Shown here: positions 17,553-25,748 of the stretch, piece by piece
Layout: each line of letters begins with the position of its first letter
Position numbering within the stretch: the stretch's first letter is position 1
Origin: Fidelibacterota bacterium
GTDB taxonomy: Bacteria > Fidelibacterota > Marinisomatia > SCGC-AAA003-L08 > JACNLC01
NCBI GenBank assembly: GCA_024277615.1
Contig: JAJRUW010000029.1
Span: 1-52,099, forward strand
Length of the DNA: 52,099 nt
Direction of reading: 5' to 3'
Position numbers and translations under genes: made by a program
The notes under the pieces: model-generated
Databases searched by the model: none
Told to the model about the DNA's origin: nothing
Seen by the model: only the letters and a program-made list of their open reading frames with translations

Positions 17553-18443
17553 ATGGCTAAGACCCGGTATCTCTCTCCTGAGATCATCTCACGGCTTGAC
17601 AACCTTTCACTGAAAGCGAGATTGGTCGTTGAGGGATTCATCGTCGGCCTTCACAAAAGTCCTTATCATGGTTTTTCGGTGGAATTTTCCGAACATCGTT
17701 CCTACGGACCCGGAGATGAAATCAGGCACATCGACTGGAAACTCTGGGGTAAAACCGAGCGCTATTATGTCAAGCAGTTTGAAGAGGAGACCAACCTCAG
17801 GTCCCACCTGCTGGTTGACCAGAGCCGGTCAATGGATTTTAAGTCAGGGAGCGTGAGTAAACTGACCTATGCGCAGATGCTGGCAGCATCGCTTGCATAT
17901 CTGATGATCAAACAGCAGGATGCCGCCGGCCTCACACTTTTCGATTCGGAAGTTCGTTCCTATATTCCCTCCAGATCGAAAACGAGCCATTTAAATGTTC
18001 TGCTGAGTCAGATGGATCACATCAATCCCGGGCCGGAGACCCACATCAGTCCCATCCTGCACAAGACGGCTGAGGCCATTCGGAAGCGGGGTCTGATCAT
18101 TCTCATCTCCGATCTGTTCGATGATCCCGATGAAATCGTATCGGGCCTGAAACATTTTCGGCATAAAGGTCACGAAGTTATTGTTTTCCATATTCTGGAC
18201 AAGCAGGAACTGACCCTGGATTTTACAGACCGAACCCTGTTTCGGGATATGGAGACCAAAGAGGAGATCATTACGGAGCCCTGGCATATTCAAAAAGATT
18301 ATCAGCTCAGCCTGCAGGCTTTCTGTGACCATATTAGAAACAGGTGCCGGCGTAATCATATTGACTATGTGCGTCTGACGACCGACCAGCACCTCGACCT
18401 GGCTCTGGTTGAATATCTCATCAAGCGCAAACGGATGAGATGA
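17553..18443 (+). CDS. DUF58 domain protein, MoxR partner
   Basis: A 296-residue DUF58 protein without membrane segments. The signature GFSVEFSEHRSYGPGDEIRHIDWKLWGKTERYYVKQFEEE is at residues ~43-85. The following LLVDQSRSMDF is a MIDAS-like DxSxS motif of a von Willebrand type A fold, and IILISDLFDD lies further on. DUF58 proteins are the usual partners of MoxR ATPases. The gene sits 11 bp after moxR, and no BatA/BatB/TPR genes follow in the same direction. The next gene, a TPR lipoprotein, is convergent. Confidence 0.93.
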   Translation: MAKTRYLSPEIISRLDNLSLKARLVVEGFIVGLHKSPYHGFSVEFSEHRSYGPGDEIRHIDWKLWGKTERYYVKQFEEETNLRSHLLVDQSRSMDFKSGSVSKLTYAQMLAASLAYLMIKQQDAAGLTLFDSEVRSYIPSRSKTSHLNVLLSQMDHINPGPETHISPILHKTAEAIRKRGLIILISDLFDDPDEIVSGLKHFRHKGHEVIVFHILDKQELTLDFTDRTLFRDMETKEEIITEPWHIQKDYQLSLQAFCDHIRNRCRRNHIDYVRLTTDQHLDLALVEYLIKRKRMR

Positions 18444-18471
18444 AAAAGGGGCAGTCGGTTGAACTGCCCCT
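18443..18471 (-). terminator. Intrinsic terminator between convergent DUF58 and TPR-lipoprotein genes
   Basis: A 9-bp stem (18447-18455 with 18463-18471, AGGGGCAGT/ACTGCCCCT) with a 7-nt loop. On the minus strand it is followed by TTTTT, so it best serves the TPR lipoprotein ending at 18502. On the plus strand the trailing sequence is T-poor, giving weak bidirectional use at most. Confidence 0.8.
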
Positions 18472-18501
18472 CCAAAGTTTCCCTGCCTCAAACTGTTAAT
18501 C

Positions 18502-19548
18502 CTATTTCATGGATTCCAATTCCTGGATGAAAGTCTCATCAATTATCCTGATTTTTTTCTTCAGATCTTTTGCCAGCCGGCGGCTTTCATTGTCATCGGG
18601 ATCGTAAGAAATAGCGTCCTGAAAATACATTCGGGCTTTTTTAAAGAGCTCCTTTGAGCCGGAAAACAAATTGATAACCTGGTCAACTTTTGCTGCATCG
18701 GGCTTGTCCATCTTGATCATTTCGTTGTAAGCATCAACCGCCGCATTATATTTTTCAATGGCCATACGGTGATATAAGGCACCCAGATTAAAGGCAATAT
18801 CTCCGTTGTAATCCTTAATTTTAGCGGCATAATCTTCAGCCGCCGGATAGTCATCCTGAAGAAATTTTATTTCGAAGAGCCTTAAAAATAACTGGTCAGA
18901 ATCAACGGATTCTGTGGCCATGTCGAGAGCTTTCAAGTAGAAAGATTCAGCCCTGGCATAATCCTCATCGGCTTTGGCCAGATCTCCCATGAGTTCCAGC
19001 AGATCCACATCCACAGGGGCATTTTCAATGGCTTTAAGCGCGTTTTCCTTGTCGCCTAATCTTGTATAAATTGAATAGAGGGCCTTGTAAGCCTTGCCGT
19101 CGGAAGGCAGCACATCAACGGCCAGCTTGAATGTTGCAATCGCCTTGTCGGTCTCGCCGTTATCAAGCTCACTGACCCCGGCATTGAATATTTTGCTCCA
19201 TTCCTGTTGTCTATGAATTTTAATGGCCTGGCCTACTGTAGTAATCAATTCATCATTCACGCGGTAAAACTGGGGCAGCTTGGCATCCGGATTTATCTCA
19301 ACAGCCTTATTAAACATTTGGTTCATTTCAGCCCAGCGGCTCTGAGGTATATAAATATCTTTTGCCAGCAGGTAGGGTACAAGAGCATTTTCAGGTTCGG
19401 TCTGCAGGGCTTTCAGGAAGAATTCTTCTGCCTTTTCCATATTATTCTCGTTTACATACATTTTGGCGGAGCGAAATTCGACACTTTCACACCCGAGCAT
19501 AAAAAGGATTAGGGCAAATACAATTGAATAGCCGGTAATTTTTTTCAT
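18502..19548 (-). CDS. TPR-containing lipoprotein
   Basis: A 348-residue lipoprotein from the chosen start, with signal peptide MKKITGYSIVFALILFMLGC ending in a lipobox Cys. The ATG at 19548 is preferred because AGGAG lies 5 nt upstream; the open frame extends 48 codons further (to 19692) through Cys-rich sequence unlike a secreted protein. The mature protein has tetratricopeptide-like repeats throughout (AEEFFLKALQTEPENALVPY; DKAIATFKLAVDVLPSDGKA; ARAESFYLKALDMA; ARMYFQDAISYDPDDNES). It is probably a periplasm-facing scaffold on the inner or outer membrane. It is convergent to the moxR-DUF58 pair, and TPR proteins are frequent in MoxR loci, so a link is possible but unproven. Confidence 0.88.
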   Translation of the reverse strand: MKKITGYSIVFALILFMLGCESVEFRSAKMYVNENNMEKAEEFFLKALQTEPENALVPYLLAKDIYIPQSRWAEMNQMFNKAVEINPDAKLPQFYRVNDELITTVGQAIKIHRQQEWSKIFNAGVSELDNGETDKAIATFKLAVDVLPSDGKAYKALYSIYTRLGDKENALKAIENAPVDVDLLELMGDLAKADEDYARAESFYLKALDMATESVDSDQLFLRLFEIKFLQDDYPAAEDYAAKIKDYNGDIAFNLGALYHRMAIEKYNAAVDAYNEMIKMDKPDAAKVDQVINLFSGSKELFKKARMYFQDAISYDPDDNESRRLAKDLKKKIRIIDETFIQELESMK

Positions 19549-19769
19549 CATGACTCCTATTTGAAATTTCAACAGCGCACTTTTCCGGTGTTGAGAGCGC
19601 AGCTTCTCCGTAATCAGGCCGGTTGTATCAGCATGGGCACAGTTTGCGCATGACCTTGACTTACCGGTACAAAAACAATTATCTGACATCAAAATCAGGT
19701 AGCAAAATTACTTAAAACAGGGGAGGAAAAACCACTGAAAACCCAGTTACTGAGTGCGGGGTCCGGCGA

Positions 19770-20669
19770 TTATTGGATTTGTTTTCGGATACTGTGACAG
19801 CGTGCTTCAACTGCGGCAACATCAGCGGTCAGCAGGCCTTCGAGTCCGAAGCCCGAGACCGTAAAAGAAGCCACTGCAGCTGCGGTTATGATAGCCTCAG
19901 TGAGCTGGTCGGCGCCAAATTTTGCAAGATGACCGATGAGACCACCGGCAAAAGTATCTCCGGCACCGGTAGGATCCACGACCTTCACATGCCGGTAAAT
20001 CGGGATATGCACTCTTTCATCTCCCGTGGCCAGCAGGGCACCCCGGGCGCCGCGCTTAATGATCACCGATTCGGGTCCGCATGATAGCAGTTTGTCCGCT
20101 GCCTTATCCAAATCTGTTTTACCGGTGAGCTGCACGGCTTCTTCGTCATTGAGCAGAAAGATATGCACTTTTTTCAGCACGTCCCATAGTTTATTTACAT
20201 TATTATCTATCCAAAGATTCATCGTATCACATATAATGTATTGGGCCCCCGGAATGAGATCGGCTACCTCAATCTGGAGTGTCGGCTGAATGTTGCCCAG
20301 AAAAATGAAAGGAGTCCGCAGGTGGGTTTCTGAGATTGCGGGATGGAAATTCTCGAAAACGCCTAACTCCGTAAACAGGGTTTGGCGCGTCGAAAAATCT
20401 GCCGAATATTCGCCACCCCAGCGGAAAGTCCGCCCGGCCCTTACCTGGACATTGGAAACATCGATATTACGGGATTTCAGGAGTTCCCATCCGGATTCGG
20501 GAAAGTCCTTGCCCACCACCGCCACCAGGCGCACAGGGGCAAACAGAGCAGCTGCCAGTGAAAAATAAGTTGCTGAACCACCGAGAATATTGCGGCGGCT
20601 TCCGTTAGCGGTAACGAGATCGTCAAGGGCGATTGACCCTACGGCAAGAATGGGTTTTGGTTGCTTCAT
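19770..20669 (-). CDS. PfkB/ribokinase family sugar or nucleoside kinase
   Basis: A 299-residue PfkB-family kinase that phosphorylates a sugar or nucleoside hydroxyl with ATP. Seen: N-terminal ILAVGSIALDDLV and GGSATYFSLAAALF (PfkB signature 1 region), NDEEAVQLTGKTD in the middle, and VVDPTGAGDTFAGG near residues 230-243 with the anion hole and catalytic Asp. Members with this short lid often act on nucleosides such as adenosine, or on ribose or fructose derivatives; the substrate is not determinable here. It is a stand-alone gene, divergent from the Nudix gene across a 76-bp gap. Confidence 0.9.
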   Translation of the reverse strand: MKQPKPILAVGSIALDDLVTANGSRRNILGGSATYFSLAAALFAPVRLVAVVGKDFPESGWELLKSRNIDVSNVQVRAGRTFRWGGEYSADFSTRQTLFTELGVFENFHPAISETHLRTPFIFLGNIQPTLQIEVADLIPGAQYIICDTMNLWIDNNVNKLWDVLKKVHIFLLNDEEAVQLTGKTDLDKAADKLLSCGPESVIIKRGARGALLATGDERVHIPIYRHVKVVDPTGAGDTFAGGLIGHLAKFGADQLTEAIITAAAVASFTVSGFGLEGLLTADVAAVEARCHSIRKQIQ

Positions 20670-20745
20670 AATGGCGCAATTTTAGAGCCTCTACCGTATG
20701 AAAACCAAGTTGGAATGCACTGCTCATCCTCCATAAATTGAATTA

Positions 20746-21252
20746 ATGGTACACCTTGAATATTGCTCAAATTGCGGCTCTAAAAATATCAGCGGCCTTA
20801 AAGACGGCCATCGGCGACAGTATTGCCCCCGGTGCGGTGTCATCCATTATGAAAATCCCATCCCCACGGCTACGCTCATCTGCCCCAGAAGAGCTGATTT
20901 GCTGCTGGTGCGACGGGCTGTACCGCCCGCCAGGGGGGAGTGGAGTCTCCCCGGCGGCTTTATAGAACGCGGAGAAACGCCGGAGATGGCCGCCATCCGG
21001 GAATTGCGGGAAGAAACAAATCTGCAAGGAAAACCCCTGCGGTTTTTAGGGCATTGCTCACATTTCAATACGGTTTTTGGTGATGTTCTGTTGTTGGGAC
21101 TGCTCATGCAGATTGATTCGTATGACGGTATTAAAGCCGGGGACGATGCGGCGGAGATAGGATTTTTTCCGAAATCTGCCCTGCCTCAGCTGGCCTTTCC
21201 CTGTCATGAAAAAATAGTACGCTTTTATCTGGAGAGTTCCGATGAAAAATGA
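20746..21252 (+). CDS. Nudix hydrolase with N-terminal zinc ribbon
   Basis: A 168-residue Nudix protein. A zinc ribbon is formed by Cys7/Cys10 and Cys27/Cys30 (CSNCG, CPRCG), then HYENPIPTATLIC leads into the Nudix fold. The Nudix box is complete: GGFIERGETPEMAAIRELREETNL, with the REXXEE core. Zn-ribbon Nudix proteins of this type (NudC-like and ADP-ribose/NAD-pyrophosphatase-like) hydrolyse nucleoside diphosphate derivatives; the exact substrate is unknown. The gene overlaps the next start by 11 bp, so it is translationally coupled to the AroQ-like protein. Confidence 0.92.
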   Translation: MVHLEYCSNCGSKNISGLKDGHRRQYCPRCGVIHYENPIPTATLICPRRADLLLVRRAVPPARGEWSLPGGFIERGETPEMAAIRELREETNLQGKPLRFLGHCSHFNTVFGDVLLLGLLMQIDSYDGIKAGDDAAEIGFFPKSALPQLAFPCHEKIVRFYLESSDEK

Positions 21253-21679
21253 ACAAAACAGTATTCGGATTCTTGTACTGCACGGACCTAACCTGAATCT
21301 GTTAGGGCTAAGGTCTGCCGGACAGGGGCACAGGGTGACCCTCGATAAAGTGAACAGGGCCCTGCGCCGGGAGGTGCGAAACAGCGTATTCGAACTGAAA
21401 ATACTGCAAACAAACAGCGAGTCCGCCGGCTCGATCTTCCTCCAGCGCAACCGCAATAAAGCGGCAGGCATCCTCCTGGCCCCGGAAAGCTGGCACCACA
21501 GCGGTTATGTATTGGCGGATACAATTGAACTCATCGGGCTCCCACTGGTGACGGTCTATCTGCAACCGCCGCACAAAACGGTGTTCAACAGTCTGGGCGA
21601 AGTGATAAATGCAAATCCGATTGAGGCCTATCTTTCGGCTTTAAAAAAGATGGCCTCTCTGCTGGAATGCGAGTCATAA
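21242..21679 (+). CDS. AroQ (type II 3-dehydroquinase) fold protein lacking catalytic residues
   Basis: A 145-residue protein clearly of the AroQ flavodoxin-like fold: ILVLHGPNLNLLGLR at the N-terminus, then QTNSESAGSIFLQRNRNKAAGILLAP and SGYVLADTIELIGLPLVTVYL align with the family's conserved strands. The active site is dismantled. The lid Tyr (PxxYG) is Gln/Gly in SAGQGH, the Asn of NPGAYTHTS is Ala in APESWHHSG, the catalytic His of VHLSN is Tyr in VYLQP, and the following Arg is lost. It is therefore unlikely to dehydrate 3-dehydroquinate; a structural or repurposed ligand-binding role is inferred. It is translationally coupled to a Nudix hydrolase, with no other shikimate genes nearby. 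Confidence 0.75.
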   Translation: MKNEQNSIRILVLHGPNLNLLGLRSAGQGHRVTLDKVNRALRREVRNSVFELKILQTNSESAGSIFLQRNRNKAAGILLAPESWHHSGYVLADTIELIGLPLVTVYLQPPHKTVFNSLGEVINANPIEAYLSALKKMASLLECES

Positions 21680-22130
21680 ACCTGACGCCGTGAGGGTAGA
21701 AATTCCTGTTATACTGCTCTCGCTGCTGTTGTTTAAACTGATTGCCCGGTCTTGAGCACCTCCGGGGATACTGAATAAAACCTGATTTCACCCACAGAAA
21801 AACCTCGCGCACGGTTTGACTATGCGTCGATTGAAGTACGTAAGGGGAAACCCGGGAGTAGATACATTCCCGAACCTGATTCAATTGTGTATGACTGACT
21901 TATCCTAATTAACGATTTGTTCACAACGATTTTGAAGGTTTAAATTTTCTTTATATTCGGACAGGAGTTTCCTCTTTAACATAAAATTACTCCGTTAGAT
22001 AACGATTGATAATAGAATGTATAACCGGATAAACGCAATAATAGAGTTTAAGGGGACGTTGTGTGCTATTGTAAAAGAACGAGAATGCAATAAGAAACCA
22101 GTCAAAGCTCAAATTCAAATGGTTTAATGA
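21680..22130. other. Gene-poor junction into AT-rich island
   Basis: No supportable gene. Short open stretches at 21690-21755 (a hydrophobic peptide opening with GTG) and about 21807-21897 (RFDYASIEVRKGKPG-like) look like coding remnants in different frames, but neither is long enough to call. From about 21900 the sequence becomes markedly AT-rich, which continues to about 22893. Confidence 0.4.
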
Positions 22131-22893
22131 ATGGCTAAATCAGAAAAAATAAAAATAAATGTGGCTTTTTATAATGACAAACTACACACTAATTGTCAAA
22201 AAGCCGGCAACTCATTTTTATCTGTTTACATAAATAATTTTGTTAAAAAATTTCGAGACTATAATAATGACGAATTCTTTGTTACTATTTCAGGATTAGA
22301 AAGGTTTTTTAATAAAAAAGATGATAAGGTTTTAACATACTTGTTTGAACAACTCTGAGAAAACGATTTCACTATAGAATTTGAAGGCAATGCAGAAAGT
22401 ATCAATCACTTAGAAATTAATTGCAAAAATATCACAAAGGATACGTCCTGCAACTATAAATATCAAATTCAAAATCTACCTGCTATTGTTGAACTTTCAA
22501 GTAAAACAGACATACCTGCTGTTGGAATAATAATAATGCAGATTGTTGCACAAATAATTTGCAAATTAAAAATATTATATAAAGCGCTTGTACTTGATTT
22601 AGATGAAACATTATGGAAGGGAACCCTTTCCGAAGTCGGAATAGCTAATATGAGAGAAAATATGTGCTCTGAACAAGGGGCTCCGTTTATCGCATTTATG
22701 AATTTTGTTAAAACTCTGGCAAATGAGTTGGGAATATTTATTGCAATATGTTCAAGAAATGACTCTAAATTGGTTGAATCAACAATAAAAGAATTAGATG
22801 ACAGTATTTTTCCAATAAAAAATCAGATTGATTACATTATTGCAAATAATAACGATAAAAGTGAAAATATTAGGAAAACAGCGGAACAACTCA
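22131..22893 (+). pseudogene. Broken FkbH-like HAD (HAD-IIIC) gene in an AT-rich island
   Basis: One reading frame runs from ATG 22131, is cut by TGA at 22356-22358, and continues in the same frame to about 22893. The second half is an FkbH-type HAD domain: KALVLDLDETLWKGTLSEVG (nucleophile Asp pair), IFIAICSRNDSKLVESTI (motif II region) and DKSENIRKTAEQL. The homology stops there, before the expected FIDDNP motif III, and the frame runs on into sequence antisense to the neighbouring deacetylase gene. FkbH-like proteins handle glyceryl or acyl carrier-protein intermediates. Base composition is far more AT-rich than the flanks, suggesting a horizontally acquired and decayed fragment. The upstream ~100 codons are not recognised. 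Confidence 0.65.
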
Positions 22894-23044
22894 CCACTGC
22901 TCGTACACTTATTGTTAACCTGTTCATGTTAAAAACCCTGCCGGAATGTCCGCCCGACGGAATAGAACGAGAAACTTTTAAAACCTGCGAGGAGAGGGCT
23001 CCCACTCACCCAGTTTTCAACCCGGCACAGCCGTCTCCCGGCTT

Positions 23045-23830
23045 TTATTTTACTACTTCCGAGGCTCTCAGAAAGCGGTACCCGGCGGATTTTAGTCTGG
23101 GAAGTTCCCGGCTCAAAGCCTCCAGGGTTGCGGCTTTCGTTGCATGGCCAATCCCAATAACGACCCCCCGATCCTGCGATAACAGGGCCAGGCTGTCAAG
23201 TTGTGCCGTAATATGTGCCTGGTCCGGCTGATTATCGAGAAATAGCTGGCGCACTTCCGTTTTTACGCCAAAACGGTGCATCGTAAGAAATGCCCGGCTT
23301 TCCGGATTGGTAAAGCTATCAATAAAGTATTTTTCCCGTTTTTTCAGTATCCTGGCCAGGTCCTTCATGAGCTGTAAACTCGTGGTGGCCTTTGAGCCCT
23401 GATGATTATTCATTCCGGCTGCCATGGGTAACTCCGTGAAAGCTGCGGCAACGCGGGAAGCCACTTCCCCGGCATTCAGTCTTTCGGTGAGTAAATAGCC
23501 GCCGGAATCCTCCTCCGCTATATCGAAGGGCTCCATGGGCATGTGTACCATTACCTCGCAACCCAGACTGTCTGCAATTATTCCGATCTGCTTCGAATAA
23601 GGTTTTCCCGGCAGTACCGCGGCCGTGACGGGCGTATTTAACGTGAGAAAACCCAATGTGGTTGCATCCAGGGCATTTCCAAAATCATCTATGATGATAC
23701 AGATACTGCCGGCCTCTTGAGGTTTTTTCGGTGATAAACGATGAGCAAAAATAATCAGAGCCGTCAGCAAAATTCCGGTGAGAACGCCGGTAGTGAAATT
23801 AAAAGGAAGTTTAGCTCCCGGATGTGCCAT
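23045..23830 (-). CDS. Divergent polysaccharide deacetylase family protein (YibQ-like)
   Basis: A 261-residue protein with one N-terminal membrane anchor (FTTGVLTGILLTALIIFAH) and a periplasmic divergent polysaccharide deacetylase domain: ICIIIDDFGNALD (catalytic and metal Asp region), VMVHMPMEPF, GMNNHQGSKATT, FIDSFTN and VVIGIGHATKATLE-like closing strands. The family has an NodB-like barrel, is often linked to envelope or cell-division functions, and few members have a measured activity. It is the last gene of the minus-strand envelope run, 3 bp after the ArnT-like transferase, so it may act on the same glycan or lipid. Confidence 0.9.
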   Translation of the reverse strand: MAHPGAKLPFNFTTGVLTGILLTALIIFAHRLSPKKPQEAGSICIIIDDFGNALDATTLGFLTLNTPVTAAVLPGKPYSKQIGIIADSLGCEVMVHMPMEPFDIAEEDSGGYLLTERLNAGEVASRVAAAFTELPMAAGMNNHQGSKATTSLQLMKDLARILKKREKYFIDSFTNPESRAFLTMHRFGVKTEVRQLFLDNQPDQAHITAQLDSLALLSQDRGVVIGIGHATKAATLEALSRELPRLKSAGYRFLRASEVVK

Positions 23831-23833
23831 GCG

Positions 23834-25462
23834 TCAGTTCCGCAAAAGGAGAAAACGGGTGTTCATGTGCAAAGTATCAACAATGGCCGGCAGATTCGGG
23901 TGGCCTTTTATATAGCAACGCCAGTCACGGCGGCTGATCACGGCAAAATTGAGTGAATCCGAGTTTAAAATCCCGGCAAGTTCATCAGGGTCGTCGCTTA
24001 ACCAGGGTTTTATCTGCGGGAGGGATTCTGCAGTTTCAAACTGCAGTTCCCGGTCATGACGGATCTGCAGGATCCGGCGGCCGGTATAAAATTCGAGTGA
24101 TGGCAGCCGGAGATGATAGGCTGCGATGCGGGCCGGTTCATTCCAATGAGTGTTAATGATTCGTGCCATAGGTTTAAAATTTTTGGTTTCTCCTTCAAAA
24201 TGCGGAAGAATTGCCAGGACAATATAAAAAAGTATGAAATTGTAGCCTGCATAAGTCAGACCGACAGCCGATTTTTTAAGCCCGTTCCCGTTTGCCGAAA
24301 CCGCCATCAACAGTGCCGGTATGAAAAGCCAGAAGAATAATCCTTTTTGAGATACCAGCGAAGCCGGCAGCGATGAAATCGCACCCGAAAGCAGAGTGAG
24401 GGGAAACAGCAGCGCCAGCGCAAAATTAAACCATCGGACTCCGGTGAACCTACGACTGTCAGCGCCGACGAACCGCTCGGCCAGATATAGACTGAAAAAG
24501 GGCAGCGCAGGCAGAATATAAGCCGGCAGTTTACTGCCTGAAAAAGAAAAGAAGATCAGAGGCAGCAGGGTATAGTGAAGCAGCAGTAAACGGATAGAAT
24601 CGCGGCGGGTGGCAGCCCAGTTTTTCAACTGCTTGATGACAGCCGGGAAATATGCCGTGAACCAGAACAGCATTCCGACCAGCATGATACCGATGAAATA
24701 ATAAAACGGTCCTCCGCGATGGTGTACTCCGGATGCATACCGATCAACCGTCTGAAAGACGAGAAAATAACGGAGCAGCCCTGGATTACGGATGATCACC
24801 AGCAGGAACCAGGGCAGAACAGTCAGCAGAAAGATCAGCAGGGCCGTGAGAAATCCGCTTTTTGAAATCCGGAAACGTTGTATCGACGTGAGCTGGTAGC
24901 CGAAATAGGGCAACAGAAAAAAGATAAAAGGGATAGGACCCTTGGTCAGAAAGGCCAGCCCGAGAAAGAGCCCTGTGAGGGCGGCTAACCCTCTCGAAGC
25001 CTCCTGCAAATGGCTCTTCCAGTGAAAATATACGGCTCCTGTTGTAAAAAAAGTGAGATAGATATCCGTAGTGAGAGCTCTGCTCTGGATTAAAAACAGC
25101 GGAGAGGAGAGCAGGATCAGGAAACTCCATAACGCAACGGAGGCTGATTTCGGGAAAAGCAATTCACTCAGTTTGAAGGTGAAAAACAGCGTTCCGAGAG
25201 CCGCCAGTACAAGAAACAGTCTTCCGGAAAGGTCATTGATGCCAAACAGGTCAAAGGCCAATGCCGTGACCCAATATGTAAGAGGCGGTTTGTGAAAATG
25301 TTTAATCTCCATCAGACGTGGCGTAACCCAGTCGTTACTCAGAGACATTTCCCGGGAAATCTCAGCATAGCGGGCTTCGCTGGATTCAAGAAAAGGTGTG
25401 CTGCCGAGTCTAAGTGTCAATACTGCCAGGGCAAGCAGGAACAGGATGATAGTACGGTTCAT
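23834..25462 (-). CDS. ArnT-like / PMT-family membrane glycosyltransferase
   Basis: A 542-residue polytopic inner-membrane glycosyltransferase (GT-C, PMT/ArnT family) using polyprenyl-phosphate sugar donors. The first periplasmic loop has the family signature SEARYAEISREM, WVTPRLMEIKHFHKPPLTYW; about ten or more hydrophobic helices follow, and the C-terminal soluble part lies after about residue 420. ArnT itself puts aminoarabinose on lipid A; the substrate here is unknown. The context is telling: GT2, LAB_N protein, this protein and a deacetylase follow each other without gaps, and the start overlaps the LAB_N stop by 4 bp. The likely donor is made by the GT2 enzyme. Confidence 0.92.
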   Translation of the reverse strand: MNRTIILFLLALAVLTLRLGSTPFLESSEARYAEISREMSLSNDWVTPRLMEIKHFHKPPLTYWVTALAFDLFGINDLSGRLFLVLAALGTLFFTFKLSELLFPKSASVALWSFLILLSSPLFLIQSRALTTDIYLTFFTTGAVYFHWKSHLQEASRGLAALTGLFLGLAFLTKGPIPFIFFLLPYFGYQLTSIQRFRISKSGFLTALLIFLLTVLPWFLLVIIRNPGLLRYFLVFQTVDRYASGVHHRGGPFYYFIGIMLVGMLFWFTAYFPAVIKQLKNWAATRRDSIRLLLLHYTLLPLIFFSFSGSKLPAYILPALPFFSLYLAERFVGADSRRFTGVRWFNFALALLFPLTLLSGAISSLPASLVSQKGLFFWLFIPALLMAVSANGNGLKKSAVGLTYAGYNFILFYIVLAILPHFEGETKNFKPMARIINTHWNEPARIAAYHLRLPSLEFYTGRRILQIRHDRELQFETAESLPQIKPWLSDDPDELAGILNSDSLNFAVISRRDWRCYIKGHPNLPAIVDTLHMNTRFLLLRN

Positions 25463-25746
25463 TGAACCTGCCGGCGGGTTCTCCTGATGAGGATAAGATT
25501 ACGGAAATACACCAAAAATCCAAAGGACTGCCCCAGAATAAAAACAGGATCCCGGCGGTGAATGGCATAGCTGAGCAGAATAGTTGCACCGGCGATGCTG
25601 AAAATCCAGAAAGAAAGGGGTATCACGGATCGCTTCTGTTTTTCGGAATAAATCCATTGCAACAGGAAACGCATTGAAAAACACAGCTGCCCAATCAGGC
25701 CAATTACTAGCCAGTAATTGTTAATTCCGACACGTGAAAGATCCAT
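25459..25746 (-). CDS. LAB_N (lipid A biosynthesis N-terminal) domain membrane protein
   Basis: A 95-residue protein with three hydrophobic helices that is essentially a stand-alone LAB_N domain: WLVIGLIGQLCFSMRFLLQW, SVIPLSFWIFSIAGATILL and VFILGQSFGFLVYFRNLILI. This domain is found at the N-terminus of some LpxB proteins and as a separate small protein beside GT2/ArnT-type genes in lipid-A and glycan modification loci. It starts 2 bp after the GT2 stop and overlaps the ArnT-like start by 4 bp, a strong sign of a dedicated complex. Its mechanistic role is not known. Confidence 0.92.
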   Translation of the reverse strand: MDLSRVGINNYWLVIGLIGQLCFSMRFLLQWIYSEKQKRSVIPLSFWIFSIAGATILLSYAIHRRDPVFILGQSFGFLVYFRNLILIRRTRRQVQ

Positions 25747-25748
25747 TT

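Noticed and set aside
22131-22893. Intact FkbH-like biosynthetic gene
   Set aside because: Frame is interrupted and the HAD motif III is missing; no carrier-protein or polyketide genes nearby.
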